Positions 43,036-50,110 of a stretch of DNA of 64,000 nucleotides are shown here, one piece after another. Under the pieces are notes generated by a model, which saw only the letters and a list, made by a program, of their open reading frames with translations, was not told the DNA's origin and did not search any database. A program made the translations under genes and the position numbers. Position 1 is the stretch's first letter, and every line of letters starts with the position of its first letter. The DNA is from Virgibacillus_N oceani_A (GTDB taxonomy: Bacteria > Bacillota > Bacilli > Bacillales > Amphibacillaceae): the NCBI GenBank assembly GCA_041521345.1, contig JBGOHB010000004.1; one strand, 5' to 3'.

Positions 43036-43128
43036 ATCTACGCTCACATGACAAAGAATATTAAAAAAGAGGCTTCCACTAAGTTCAGTAACTTAATGAA
43101 AAACCTCTCTAATAATCTTATTGATTAA
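43036..43128 (+). pseudogene. Second tyrosine integrase, C-terminal stub
   Basis: IYAHMTKNIKKEASTKFSNL then MKNLSNNLID and a stop. It matches the end of the island integrase (IYAHITKQMEEKTSQKFSEL), including the catalytic Tyr. It stops 66 bp before the left att repeat, as the complete integrase stops 91 bp before the right one. Confidence 0.75.
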
Positions 43129-43193
43129 AAACATGAACAGAAACAAACATGAAGGCTTATAAACCCTGTTAAGTCAAGGTTTATAGGTCTCCA

Positions 43194-43213
43194 TTACATC
43201 ATGCCGCCCATAC
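43194..43213 (+). other. Left att repeat of groEL island
   Basis: TTACATCATGCCGCCCATAC, identical to the groEL 3' end at 50091-50110. The flank also matches: TCAAGGTTT lies 20 bp before the core at both places. Confidence 0.85.
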
Positions 43214-43380
43214 TCCAACGGCCTTTTTAGGCATTTCCTCATCTTTTTATCCGCTTAATAATCAATTTTTCAATCTTAATAACAGATCAATTGTTTGTGC
43301 GCATCTGCGAACTTTTAATAATAATGTGGTCTGAAATGTGGTCATTTACTTTTATTTGTATAAAGTCTACGAAGAAAATA

Positions 43381-43402
43381 AAAAGCCCTCGGTGTGAGGG
43401 CT
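43381..43402 (-). terminator. Terminator of Cys-rich gene
   Basis: AAGCCCTC-ggtgt-GAGGGCTT just past the minus-strand stop, A-rich on the plus-strand left side (U-run on minus). Confidence 0.7.
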
Positions 43403-43407
43403 TATTT

Positions 43408-43593
43408 TTAGTAATATCTGTTACAACAATGGCAGAACTTACGGTGATTGCATTTTCTGCGTTGACTATGGCAATGGTTTTTTCGACAGACTCGCTCTTC
43501 GCAATGGTGTTTTTCATGACAACAATCATTCTTCTTGTGACAATCACATTTACAATGATCTTCATGTTTCTTTGCGCATGGATCGTAACACAT
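43408..43593 (-). CDS. Cys/His-rich small protein
   Basis: 61 aa, ATG 43593 with AAAGGAG 8 nt upstream and a terminator after the stop. It has 14 Cys and about ten His, arranged in CKCDCHKK, DCCHEKHHC, KNHCHS, FCHCC. There is no signal peptide. It may bind metal (metallothionein-like) or be a cross-linked spore-coat peptide. Family not recognised. Confidence 0.6.
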   Translation of the reverse strand: MCYDPCAKKHEDHCKCDCHKKNDCCHEKHHCEERVCRKNHCHSQRRKCNHRKFCHCCNRYY

Positions 43594-43751
43594 AAGTTCA
43601 TCACTCCTTTCTTAAATAGAATACTCAATTAAGAAAAAAGAGATTGGACAAAGCTAATAGTAGATAACACATTTATTATAATAATGATCTGTATGGTGAT
43701 AATCGGTAGATATCAACTTTAAGGAAAAGCCTTTGGAAGGGATAAATTTTA

Positions 43752-43778
43752 AAGCCCCCACAATCGTGAGGGCTTTTT
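43752..43778 (-). terminator. Terminator of YolD-like gene
   Basis: AAAGCCC...GGGCTTT stem with A/T flanks on both sides, ending at the gene stop. Confidence 0.65.
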
Positions 43779-44013
43779 AATCCACAAATACATTAATCAC
43801 TTCGCTAAATTTAATACGCTCACCATCATCAAAAATGATACAATCTCCAGCAACAATACTTTTTAATTTACCTCTAGCTATATGAAAATCGCGTTCTTTG
43901 TAATGCTGCACTTCAACAGTAAGTCCGTCATGTATTGCCAGCTGCAGCTTCATTACATTCTCTTCACTCTGTTGTTCGTCCAGAACAGGTTTTTCTTTCT
44001 TATCATCCTCCAT
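43777..44013 (-). CDS. YolD-like small protein
   Basis: 78 aa from ATG 44013, with GAGGTG 8 nt upstream. An acidic N-terminus precedes a small beta-rich region (LTVEVQHYKERDFHIARGKL, IIFDDGERIKFSEVINV), reminiscent of the YolD-like fold in which a short loop relates to SOS/UmuC genes. No UmuC is nearby. Assignment is tentative. Confidence 0.5.
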   Translation of the reverse strand: MEDDKKEKPVLDEQQSEENVMKLQLAIHDGLTVEVQHYKERDFHIARGKLKSIVAGDCIIFDDGERIKFSEVINVFVD

Positions 44014-44175
44014 AATAAACACCTCACAAAATAGAACGTTAGTTCCTATTATAACAAGAAATAATTAAATGTATACTGTTATTTATTTACATTGAGTTAC
44101 AATTTAATTATTAATTGTGAATTAATAATCTTAAACTAACTACCAAATAGTTTAATAAGAAAAAACTATGTTTTT

Positions 44176-44790
44176 TTATGTCAAATAGACGAAAATTGTG
44201 AAGTAAATTGGAGCAGCTGGAGCAATATAAACATTTTCAATCAAACACACTAAATCTACCTTAATATTTTTACCATGGTCAATTTTATGCCGATTTGTTT
44301 TTATTTTTTCAATTGGAGTAAAATTGTACACAGCTCTTATTTCTTTTTCATGTTCAAATGATAGTCGCTTTGTTAGTATTAGTTCAAACCCCTGATTGCT
44401 ATAGTTTGAATCCTTTTCAAAGTCAATATACTTGACCTGACCAATCATTATCGACTCCTCTGTATTTTTGAATGAATCTTTGAAGCGTTTAAGATTTGAT
44501 TGAATTGTAATGCCTTCATTATTTTTTACATACAAATCCCACATTGCTGCAGATTCATATTCATTTAAATGCCAGCAACTAACAAATGAATGTGCCCTAA
44601 CATCTTCATTAAATTTAGCATATACACGTTTTGATTTTATTTCTTCTCTTTTAGAGAAATCAGAATAAACACCATCGTACATATCTCTAAATCTATCCGC
44701 TCTAGTAAAGTAAAGAGATTTATTTACTAACCAGAAAAATTGGAAGCATTGTTTAAGGAAAATTTGTTGAATGAGATTAACCTCGAATAA
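44176..44790 (-). pseudogene. DUF2971 gene, C-terminal part
   Basis: FWLVNKSLYFTRADRFRDMY, FVSCWHLNEYESAAMWDLY, RLSFEHEKEIRAVYNF are DUF2971 signatures. The frame opens after a stop at about 44796 with no start codon, and the end (VYIAPAAPIYFTIFVYLT) departs from the usual tail. The missing N-terminal part is found on the opposite strand at 44876. Confidence 0.7.
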
Positions 44791-44875
44791 GCGTTATTTT
44801 TTAGTGTAAAAATTTTTAGGTGAAAAGAAGGACTTTGTTCCCTCCTGTCGAATAGGTAATTAGGAGGGGATGGGA

Positions 44876-44983
44876 TTGTATAAAAAACATAATGTATTTG
44901 AACTTCCCGAGAATGAAGATTTAAAAATATGGAGGTTTATGGGTTTTACAAAATTCATTGACCTAAGGTTTGAAACAAAATAA
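44876..44983 (+). pseudogene. DUF2971 gene, N-terminal stub on the opposite strand
   Basis: TTG start with AGGAGGGGA 8 nt upstream: MYKKHNVFELPENEDLKIWR then FMGFTKFIDL and a quick stop. IWR(Y/F)M.FTKF is the start of DUF2971 proteins. It breaks exactly where the minus-strand copy (FFWLVNKSLYFTRADRF) picks up, and runs into the Xre gene. Confidence 0.6.
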
Positions 44984-45317
44984 AGTTGCGGCCGATCTCG
45001 GAATAACTACTTACCAACTTTCCATATATGAAAACGGAAAAACGAAACCAGATCCAGGTTTGATTTCAGATATCGCGGATTATTATAACGTCCGTGTCGA
45101 TTATCTGTTTGGCAAAACAGACAGCACGTATGAAGAAAATGAATTCGATCCGCTTGCTGAAATCAAAAAAATAGTAGAGGGATACGGCATACAGGATATT
45201 TTCTTCCATAACATTGAAGATTGGGAAAATCTACACGATGAAGATATTAGGGAGCTAAGAAGTCATTTTGAGTATATAGCGCATAAAGCTAAACAAAGAA
45301 AAGAACAACAAGATTAG
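44970..45317 (+). pseudogene. Xre-family repressor lacking the first HTH helix
   Basis: The frame starts right after a TAA with GLKQNKVAADLGITTYQLSI then YENGKTKPDPGLISDIADYY, VRVDYLFGKTD: Xre HTH helices 2-5 and the linker. The usual first 15 residues (RLKELRESK) are missing, replaced by the DUF2971 stub, so the gene looks fused by a deletion. A TTG at 44970 could start a 115-aa product. A phage-type repressor next to ImmA would control the island. Confidence 0.6.
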
Positions 45318-45355
45318 CACACCAGGATAACTTTTATTTTGGTGTGCTTTTTTAT
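45317..45355 (+). terminator. Terminator after Xre gene
   Basis: GCACACCA-...-TGGTGTGC followed by TTTTTTATT. Confidence 0.85.
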
Positions 45356-45380
45356 TAAGTTTAAGGAGGACTATTGACCA

Positions 45381-46130
45381 ATGGAGATTTTCCTATTTTT
45401 AGTTGCTGCTATTTGTTTTATTCTTTCGTATGTGGGATTTAAAGAAAGAAAAAAACAAAAAATTGCTGAAGAACAGAAAAAACGATTGCAAAAAAAGGAA
45501 ATTGAAGAAAAATTAAAAGGAAAAGTTACAGTGGATTATTCATTACCCAGACCTTCCTACAATAAAAAGAAAAAGATTACACCAGAGTTCATGAAATATA
45601 CAAAAGCTCGAAAACTATCTGAGAACTATGTGATATTGGACTTTGAAACTACCGGATTTGACTGTAATACCAATAAAATCATTCAAGTTGCAGCTGTAAA
45701 ATATAAAGACAATGAAAAGGTAGATGAATATACAACGGACGTTAATCCTGAGGAAAAACTTTCTAGCAAAATAAAATCAATTACCGGATTGGCTGATGAG
45801 GATTTAATTAATGCACCATTAATTGAAAGTGTGTTACCGGAATTAGTAGAATTCATTTCAAACGAAACGCTTGTAGCGCACAACGCATCGTTTGACATGA
45901 AATTTCTTTTACATAATCTGAATCAATACGAATTTCCTTATAAGAGGTATCGTGTTATTGATACACTTTCTCTTTCGAGGAAAAACATATCAACACCCAA
46001 CCACAAATTAGTCACACTTAAGGAGTATTTAAATTTAGATCATTTGGATTCACATAATGCGCTACATGATTGTTATGTTGCTGCTGAGGTTTATAAGTAT
46101 TGTTATGAAAAATCATTAGTAAGTTCTTAG
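45381..46130 (+). CDS. Membrane-anchored DEDDh 3'-5' exonuclease
   Basis: 249 aa, AAGGAGG 11 nt upstream. One N-terminal membrane helix (IFLFLVAAICFILSYVGF) and a Lys/Glu-rich coiled linker (about residues 23-75) lead to a DnaQ-like exonuclease: Exo I VILDFETTGFD, Exo II AHNASFDMKFLL, Exo III HNALHDCYVAAEVY with His-Asp. All DEDDh residues are kept. Related exonucleases proofread or trim DNA or RNA; an anchored version in an island is unusual and may degrade incoming nucleic acid. Own terminator follows. Confidence 0.85.
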   Translation: MEIFLFLVAAICFILSYVGFKERKKQKIAEEQKKRLQKKEIEEKLKGKVTVDYSLPRPSYNKKKKITPEFMKYTKARKLSENYVILDFETTGFDCNTNKIIQVAAVKYKDNEKVDEYTTDVNPEEKLSSKIKSITGLADEDLINAPLIESVLPELVEFISNETLVAHNASFDMKFLLHNLNQYEFPYKRYRVIDTLSLSRKNISTPNHKLVTLKEYLNLDHLDSHNALHDCYVAAEVYKYCYEKSLVSS

Positions 46131-46165
46131 ATAATGAATTTAATAGAATATACAACTGGACTGAA

Positions 46166-46198
46166 ATAAACAACCGTCCTTATTCGGTTTGTTTTTTC
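46166..46198 (+). terminator. Terminator after exonuclease
   Basis: AACAACCG-tccttatt-CGGTTTGTT followed by TTTTTC. Confidence 0.75.
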
Positions 46199-46275
46199 AT
46201 AACTTCACACTAGGTACATTGACCCGGTGTAAAAGCCACCTATAAAGGAGGTGAATTAAGTAAGAAAAGGTGTAA

Positions 46276-46317
46276 AATGGATTATAATTTATTAAATAAG
46301 AGGAGGAAGAACATATG
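46276..46317 (+). CDS. 13-aa ORF overlapping the beta-family start
   Basis: MDYNLLNKRRKNI with AAAAGGTG upstream; its TGA overlaps the ATG of the next gene (ATATGA). It contains the RBS of the next gene, so it may couple translation. Only weak support. Confidence 0.25.
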
Positions 46318-47391
46318 ACATCTGTTAAATACTACCCTATATTAAAATGGAGATCTGGTGAGAAACAAGCTTTAAAAGAACTACCGGAAGGAGTTAAAAA
46401 AGAAATTGCGCCAATAATTGAGATAGTAGACGATGAAGAAGTAACAAATGTTCTCGATTTTGTTAAAGAACTAAATGGAATAAATAAAATTTACTTTGAT
46501 AGCAGTTACATCGAGGAAGGGGGTGGCGTGGACTACCTAGAAAGTTTAATATCTCAAGCAGTTCTAGATGGTGTAACTGTCCTCCCTGTATTAACTTATG
46601 ATGAATTCAAGAGTAGATCTAATAATTTTCTTGAGGTAAGTTCTGAGTTACTAGTAAAAGTTACACTCCCTGCTGATTTTGAAGGGGATTCGTATGAAAC
46701 TATTTTTACGTCACTTGAATCTTGGAACAACAATTATGACCTAAAAGTAAGTGTCTTACTAGACTTAGGACTTGTGGAAGACCGTAATGTTGCTAATAGA
46801 CAATTTTCTGAACTAAAAAGCGTTTTAAATAATTACCTTAGAAAAACATCTTTTCTAAACATAGTTATTGGGATTACTTCTTTTCCCGATGATCTATCTA
46901 GTATTCCATCAGGTGGTGAATCATTTTATAAGCGATATGATATTAAAATTTTCAAAGCACTATTTAATTCTCAAGAGTTTAATGACTTCAAAGAAAAACT
47001 TAGTTACTCTGATTATGGTGTCACTAAGTTCACAGATTCAGAAATAGACTTCTCTAAATTAAGATATGGAATTCTTCCTAAGGCTAGATATACTATAACT
47101 GACAGCTATTGGATTTTAAAAGGACAACGTGACAATGAAACAAAGGAATGGATCAAAAACCACCCAGCCTTAGCACAAACAATTTATAGCTCAGATTACT
47201 ATTATGGTGAAGGTTTTTCTCCCGGTGATTACGATATTATGGAGAGAGCCCTAGGACACATCAAAGGAAATCCACAAAAAAAGATTGGACCTGGCGGTAA
47301 TACTAATTGGGTAACGAATGCTGTTTCTCATCATGTAACAGTTGTAGTAAACGAGCTTTCCAAGGTTTTCGACCTTTCAGAGCTGACTTAA
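46315..47391 (+). CDS. Beta-family (sce7725-like) protein
   Basis: 358 aa, RBS GAGGAGG. The N-terminus YYPILKWRSGEKQALKELPE then IAPIIEI is the T4 beta/sce7725-family signature; KIYFDSSYI, VLLDLGLV and NIVIGITSFPDDLSSIP follow an (alpha/beta) barrel-like alternation. It ends with the ALGHIKGN...TNWVTNAVSHHV motif. NCBI families pair sce7725 with sce7726, and here the sce7726-like gene is convergent and overlaps it by 89 nt. Molecular function unknown; defence is an inference from the island setting. Confidence 0.75.
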   Translation: MTSVKYYPILKWRSGEKQALKELPEGVKKEIAPIIEIVDDEEVTNVLDFVKELNGINKIYFDSSYIEEGGGVDYLESLISQAVLDGVTVLPVLTYDEFKSRSNNFLEVSSELLVKVTLPADFEGDSYETIFTSLESWNNNYDLKVSVLLDLGLVEDRNVANRQFSELKSVLNNYLRKTSFLNIVIGITSFPDDLSSIPSGGESFYKRYDIKIFKALFNSQEFNDFKEKLSYSDYGVTKFTDSEIDFSKLRYGILPKARYTITDSYWILKGQRDNETKEWIKNHPALAQTIYSSDYYYGEGFSPGDYDIMERALGHIKGNPQKKIGPGGNTNWVTNAVSHHVTVVVNELSKVFDLSELT

Positions 47392-47920
47392 CAAAAGATT
47401 TAATATCACTAGGATTTACTGATTCGGTGGTTATTTTAGATAATTCTCTTCTAGTTTTACTTTTTAGTCCCTTAGTAATTCCATGTTCATTTAACAAGCA
47501 TATTAATTCTGGCTTCCAAAGCATTAAAGATAGACTAAAAACATTTATTGATTCATTTAGCTTTGGGTTTCTGACTACCTCTATACTATCCTGATTTGTA
47601 ACCACACTATAAATACCCCACCACTCAGGTATTAAATCTATGGCCTTTTCTATATGTTTGTCGGAAACTACTAAAGTAACAGTATCAAATACTTTGTTAT
47701 AATATTTACCTTGGGTTTGAAGTCTTTCAAGTGTATCAAATTCACTTTTGATTTCAAACCCATGTATTTTCCCATTGATTACTGCGATATCCATAATAGC
47801 TGAGCCCGAACAAACGTCTAATTCGTTTACAATAATTGTGCTAGGATCTTTTATAAATTCTGGGGTTTCGATAAATTCATCTAATAAAATTTTTCGTATA
47901 TCCTTATCATACAGCCCCAT
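47303..47920 (-). CDS. sce7726-family protein, PD-(D/E)XK-like
   Basis: 205 aa, ATG 47920 with AGGGGTG upstream. The N-terminal half has MDIAVINGKIHGFEIKSEFD, the Asp...Glu-x-Lys core of PD-(D/E)XK nucleases, followed by LERLQTQGKYYNKVFDTVTL. The C-terminal half is helical and basic (RRELSKIT...KGRKPWKARLLQLL). The 3' end overlaps the beta-family gene tail to tail. By family it is the partner of sce7725. A DNA-cleaving effector is likely but unproven. Confidence 0.75.
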   Translation of the reverse strand: MGLYDKDIRKILLDEFIETPEFIKDPSTIIVNELDVCSGSAIMDIAVINGKIHGFEIKSEFDTLERLQTQGKYYNKVFDTVTLVVSDKHIEKAIDLIPEWWGIYSVVTNQDSIEVVRNPKLNESINVFSLSLMLWKPELICLLNEHGITKGLKSKTRRELSKITTESVNPSDIKSFVKSALKGRKPWKARLLQLLHDEKQHSLPN

Positions 47921-48108
47921 TTTTTACACCCCTAAATTTAAAATATATATTTAATATATTACAAATTATAGCTCTAGAAGTAACTATTATCAACTTCTAA
48001 TTTTATCAGGTATTTATATTTTTTCTTAGTAATGTTTAGAATAAAAATCTCAAAACGGTATTAAGTACCAAGTTAATAACGGTAATTGAATTTAACACAC
48101 AAAATTGT

Positions 48109-48138
48109 AAAAGGTGTACATTAATCTGTACACCTTTT
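48109..48138. repeat. 12-bp inverted repeat between divergent genes
   Basis: AAAAGGTGTACA-ttaatc-TGTACACCTTTT. It resembles a bidirectional terminator but lies between the divergent starts of the sce7726-like and ImmA genes, so it may be an operator or the terminator of a deleted gene. Confidence 0.7.
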
Positions 48139-48184
48139 ATTATACAATTAAATCGAACGTATATTCTATTAAGGGGGGAGTGTT

Positions 48185-48676
48185 ATGCAATATGTCAACA
48201 CATCATTAGAAGATTCAGTACAAAAAATATATCAAAAAATTGGGGTTAGGGATCCTGATCATCCGATGGAGGATACTGCAGATAGAATCGGCGTTTATAT
48301 CTCACATTGGAAGCTTCCGTTTTTGATACCGGGTAACATTGTCCTGGATCCAATGCTTTCAAAAGAAAAAAAGAAAGAGGTGTTCGGGCACGAGTTATGT
48401 CACCACTTGTGTCATGTTGGAGTTCAATTGGACATGCCTGAGAGCTTTAGAATGCTGCAGGAATACCAGGCAAAAAACTTTGCACTTCACTTTTGTGTTC
48501 CTACTTTTATGTTACATCGATTAAGTTTTCCAAAGCATCGTAATGAATCGATAGGAAAGATAGCTGCTACTTTTGGTGTAACAGGCAATTTTGCTGCAGA
48601 ACGTTTAAGACATTATGAAAAGCAAATTAATGGCTTTATGGTGTATGAGAAAGTTAGTAGACAATTAATACATTGA
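48185..48676 (+). CDS. ImmA/IrrE-family metallopeptidase
   Basis: 163 aa, RBS AAGGGGGGAG. Zinc motif HELCHHLCH (HExxH) at about residue 76, with a downstream Glu in YQAKNFALHFCVP. These proteins cleave the Xre repressor of ICEs and phages (ImmA of ICEBs1) after DNA damage. Normally the repressor gene is adjacent; here the only Xre gene is 3 kb away and truncated. Confidence 0.85.
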   Translation: MQYVNTSLEDSVQKIYQKIGVRDPDHPMEDTADRIGVYISHWKLPFLIPGNIVLDPMLSKEKKKEVFGHELCHHLCHVGVQLDMPESFRMLQEYQAKNFALHFCVPTFMLHRLSFPKHRNESIGKIAATFGVTGNFAAERLRHYEKQINGFMVYEKVSRQLIH

Positions 48677-48801
48677 GCTACAATAAAAAACTAATATTAG
48701 TTGACCACCATATACATTCGTTAACTAAATTAATAAAATGTATTCATTTCATATACCAGAAATACAGAAATCATTTATATCATTAATTTGGGGTGATTTG
48801 A

Positions 48802-49999
48802 TTGGCTTACATAAGGAAACGTGGCAAGACATGGTATTATCAAATAGAATGGAGAGACCCAGTGACAGGTGAAAGAGATCCAAAAACAAAAGGTGGTTTT
48901 CCTAGTAGGAAAGAGGCTGAGTTTGCAGCGCAAGAAGTAGAAAAGCAATTATCTGAAGGTACATACGTAACATACGTAAAGGAAGGAAACGTACCGTTCA
49001 TTGACTTCGCAGATGAATGGTTGGGACTATATGCTAAACGTGTGAAAGAAAGTTCTGTTCGTGCAAGGGAGAAAGAATCGAAGCATTTCAGAAAATATTT
49101 AGGTAAGATGACAATTAAAAATATTACCAGAAAACAATACCAGTCCGTTCTGGATAAAATTGTTCGATAAAGGTTACGCTCACAATACCTTAGATGGAAT
49201 CCATTCTACTGGAAGGATGATATTTAAGAAGGCGGTAGAGCTTGGAATCATTAAACCAGAATTAAACCCTACTGCATTCGCAACAATACCTAAGAGAATT
49301 GAAACTGTTGAGGAAATCGGAAACAATCAGGATGAGATAAAATTTCTTGAGAAAGACGAACTTATCAAATTCCTTAGAACCGCAAAAGGAAAAAGGCCTT
49401 GATCGAGATTTTGAGATGTTCCTGACACTTGCATATAGCTGTTTACGTGTTGGGGAGCTGTTAGCTTTAAAATGGCCGGACATCAATTTTGATAATGACT
49501 CTATTCGCATTACTAAAACTTGTTACAACCCGAAAAACAATACAAAGGAGTTCAAGCTGCTTATTCCAAAAACAAAGGGGTCTATCCGTACGCTTAAAAT
49601 GGACAAGGTTGTTATAAATGCATTGAGAAAATATCGAACACGTCAGAATGAAATAAAAATGAAATACAGGTCCACGGTTTCGTGTTTGCCAAAGAGCACA
49701 ATTATCCAGGTTATCCTGATTTTATTAAGACTATAGAAAATCGAATGAGTCGACTTTTGAAGTTGAGTGAAATAGATAAGAAGGTTAGCCCTCACTCTCT
49801 TCGACATACGCACACTTCACTCTTAATAGAAGCAGGATTAATGTCAGGAGAAGGAGAGCTTATCATTAAAGAAATTCAACAGCGTTTAGGTCATAGCGAT
49901 ATCAATACAACGATGAATATTTACGCTCACATCACAAAACAAATGGAAGAAAAAACCTCCCAAAAGTTCAGCGAACTAATGAGAGGTGCTCTGGATTGA
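48802..49999 (+). pseudogene. Tyrosine-recombinase integrase with three frameshifts
   Basis: TTG start at 48802 (GGGGTGA upstream) gives MAYIRKRGKTWYYQIEWRDP, an AP2-like arm-binding domain. Frames then change near 49160 (SVLDK / LFDKGYAHN), 49395 (LRTAKGK / GLDRDFEMF) and 49672 (KMKYR / HGFVFAKEHN). The catalytic motifs are still readable: Arg in CLRVGELLAL, HxxR in SPHSLRHTHTS, Tyr in MNIYAHIT. Its end is 91 bp from the right att core. The island cannot excise by itself unless frames are restored. Confidence 0.88.
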
Positions 50000-50090
50000 C
50001 TGCGATTTTCAACCAAATCCAGTCAAAATCCAGTCAAAACATATTTTGCTAAACAAAAAATCGCTTTGTATCAAGGTTTGCAGGACGAGC

Positions 50091-50110
50091 TTACATCATG
50101 CCGCCCATAC
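50091..50110 (+). other. Right att repeat, in groEL 3' end
   Basis: TTACATCATGCCGCCCATAC covers the last six codons and stop of groEL (GMGGMM). Same 20 bp as at 43194. Confidence 0.85.

Larger units (their letters stand above)
43194..50110 (+). mobile_element. Genomic island integrated in the 3' end of groEL
   Basis: It is bounded by 20-bp direct repeats and carries an integrase (broken) next to groEL, an ImmA/IrrE peptidase and a truncated Xre repressor: the regulatory set of ICEs, phages and satellites. Cargo is a DEDDh exonuclease, a sce7725/sce7726-like pair, a Cys/His-rich peptide, a YolD-like protein and DUF2971 debris. No capsid, packaging or conjugation genes are seen. The groEL reading frame is rebuilt by the att core. 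SaPI-type islands in staphylococci are known to use the groEL 3' end too. Confidence 0.85.
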
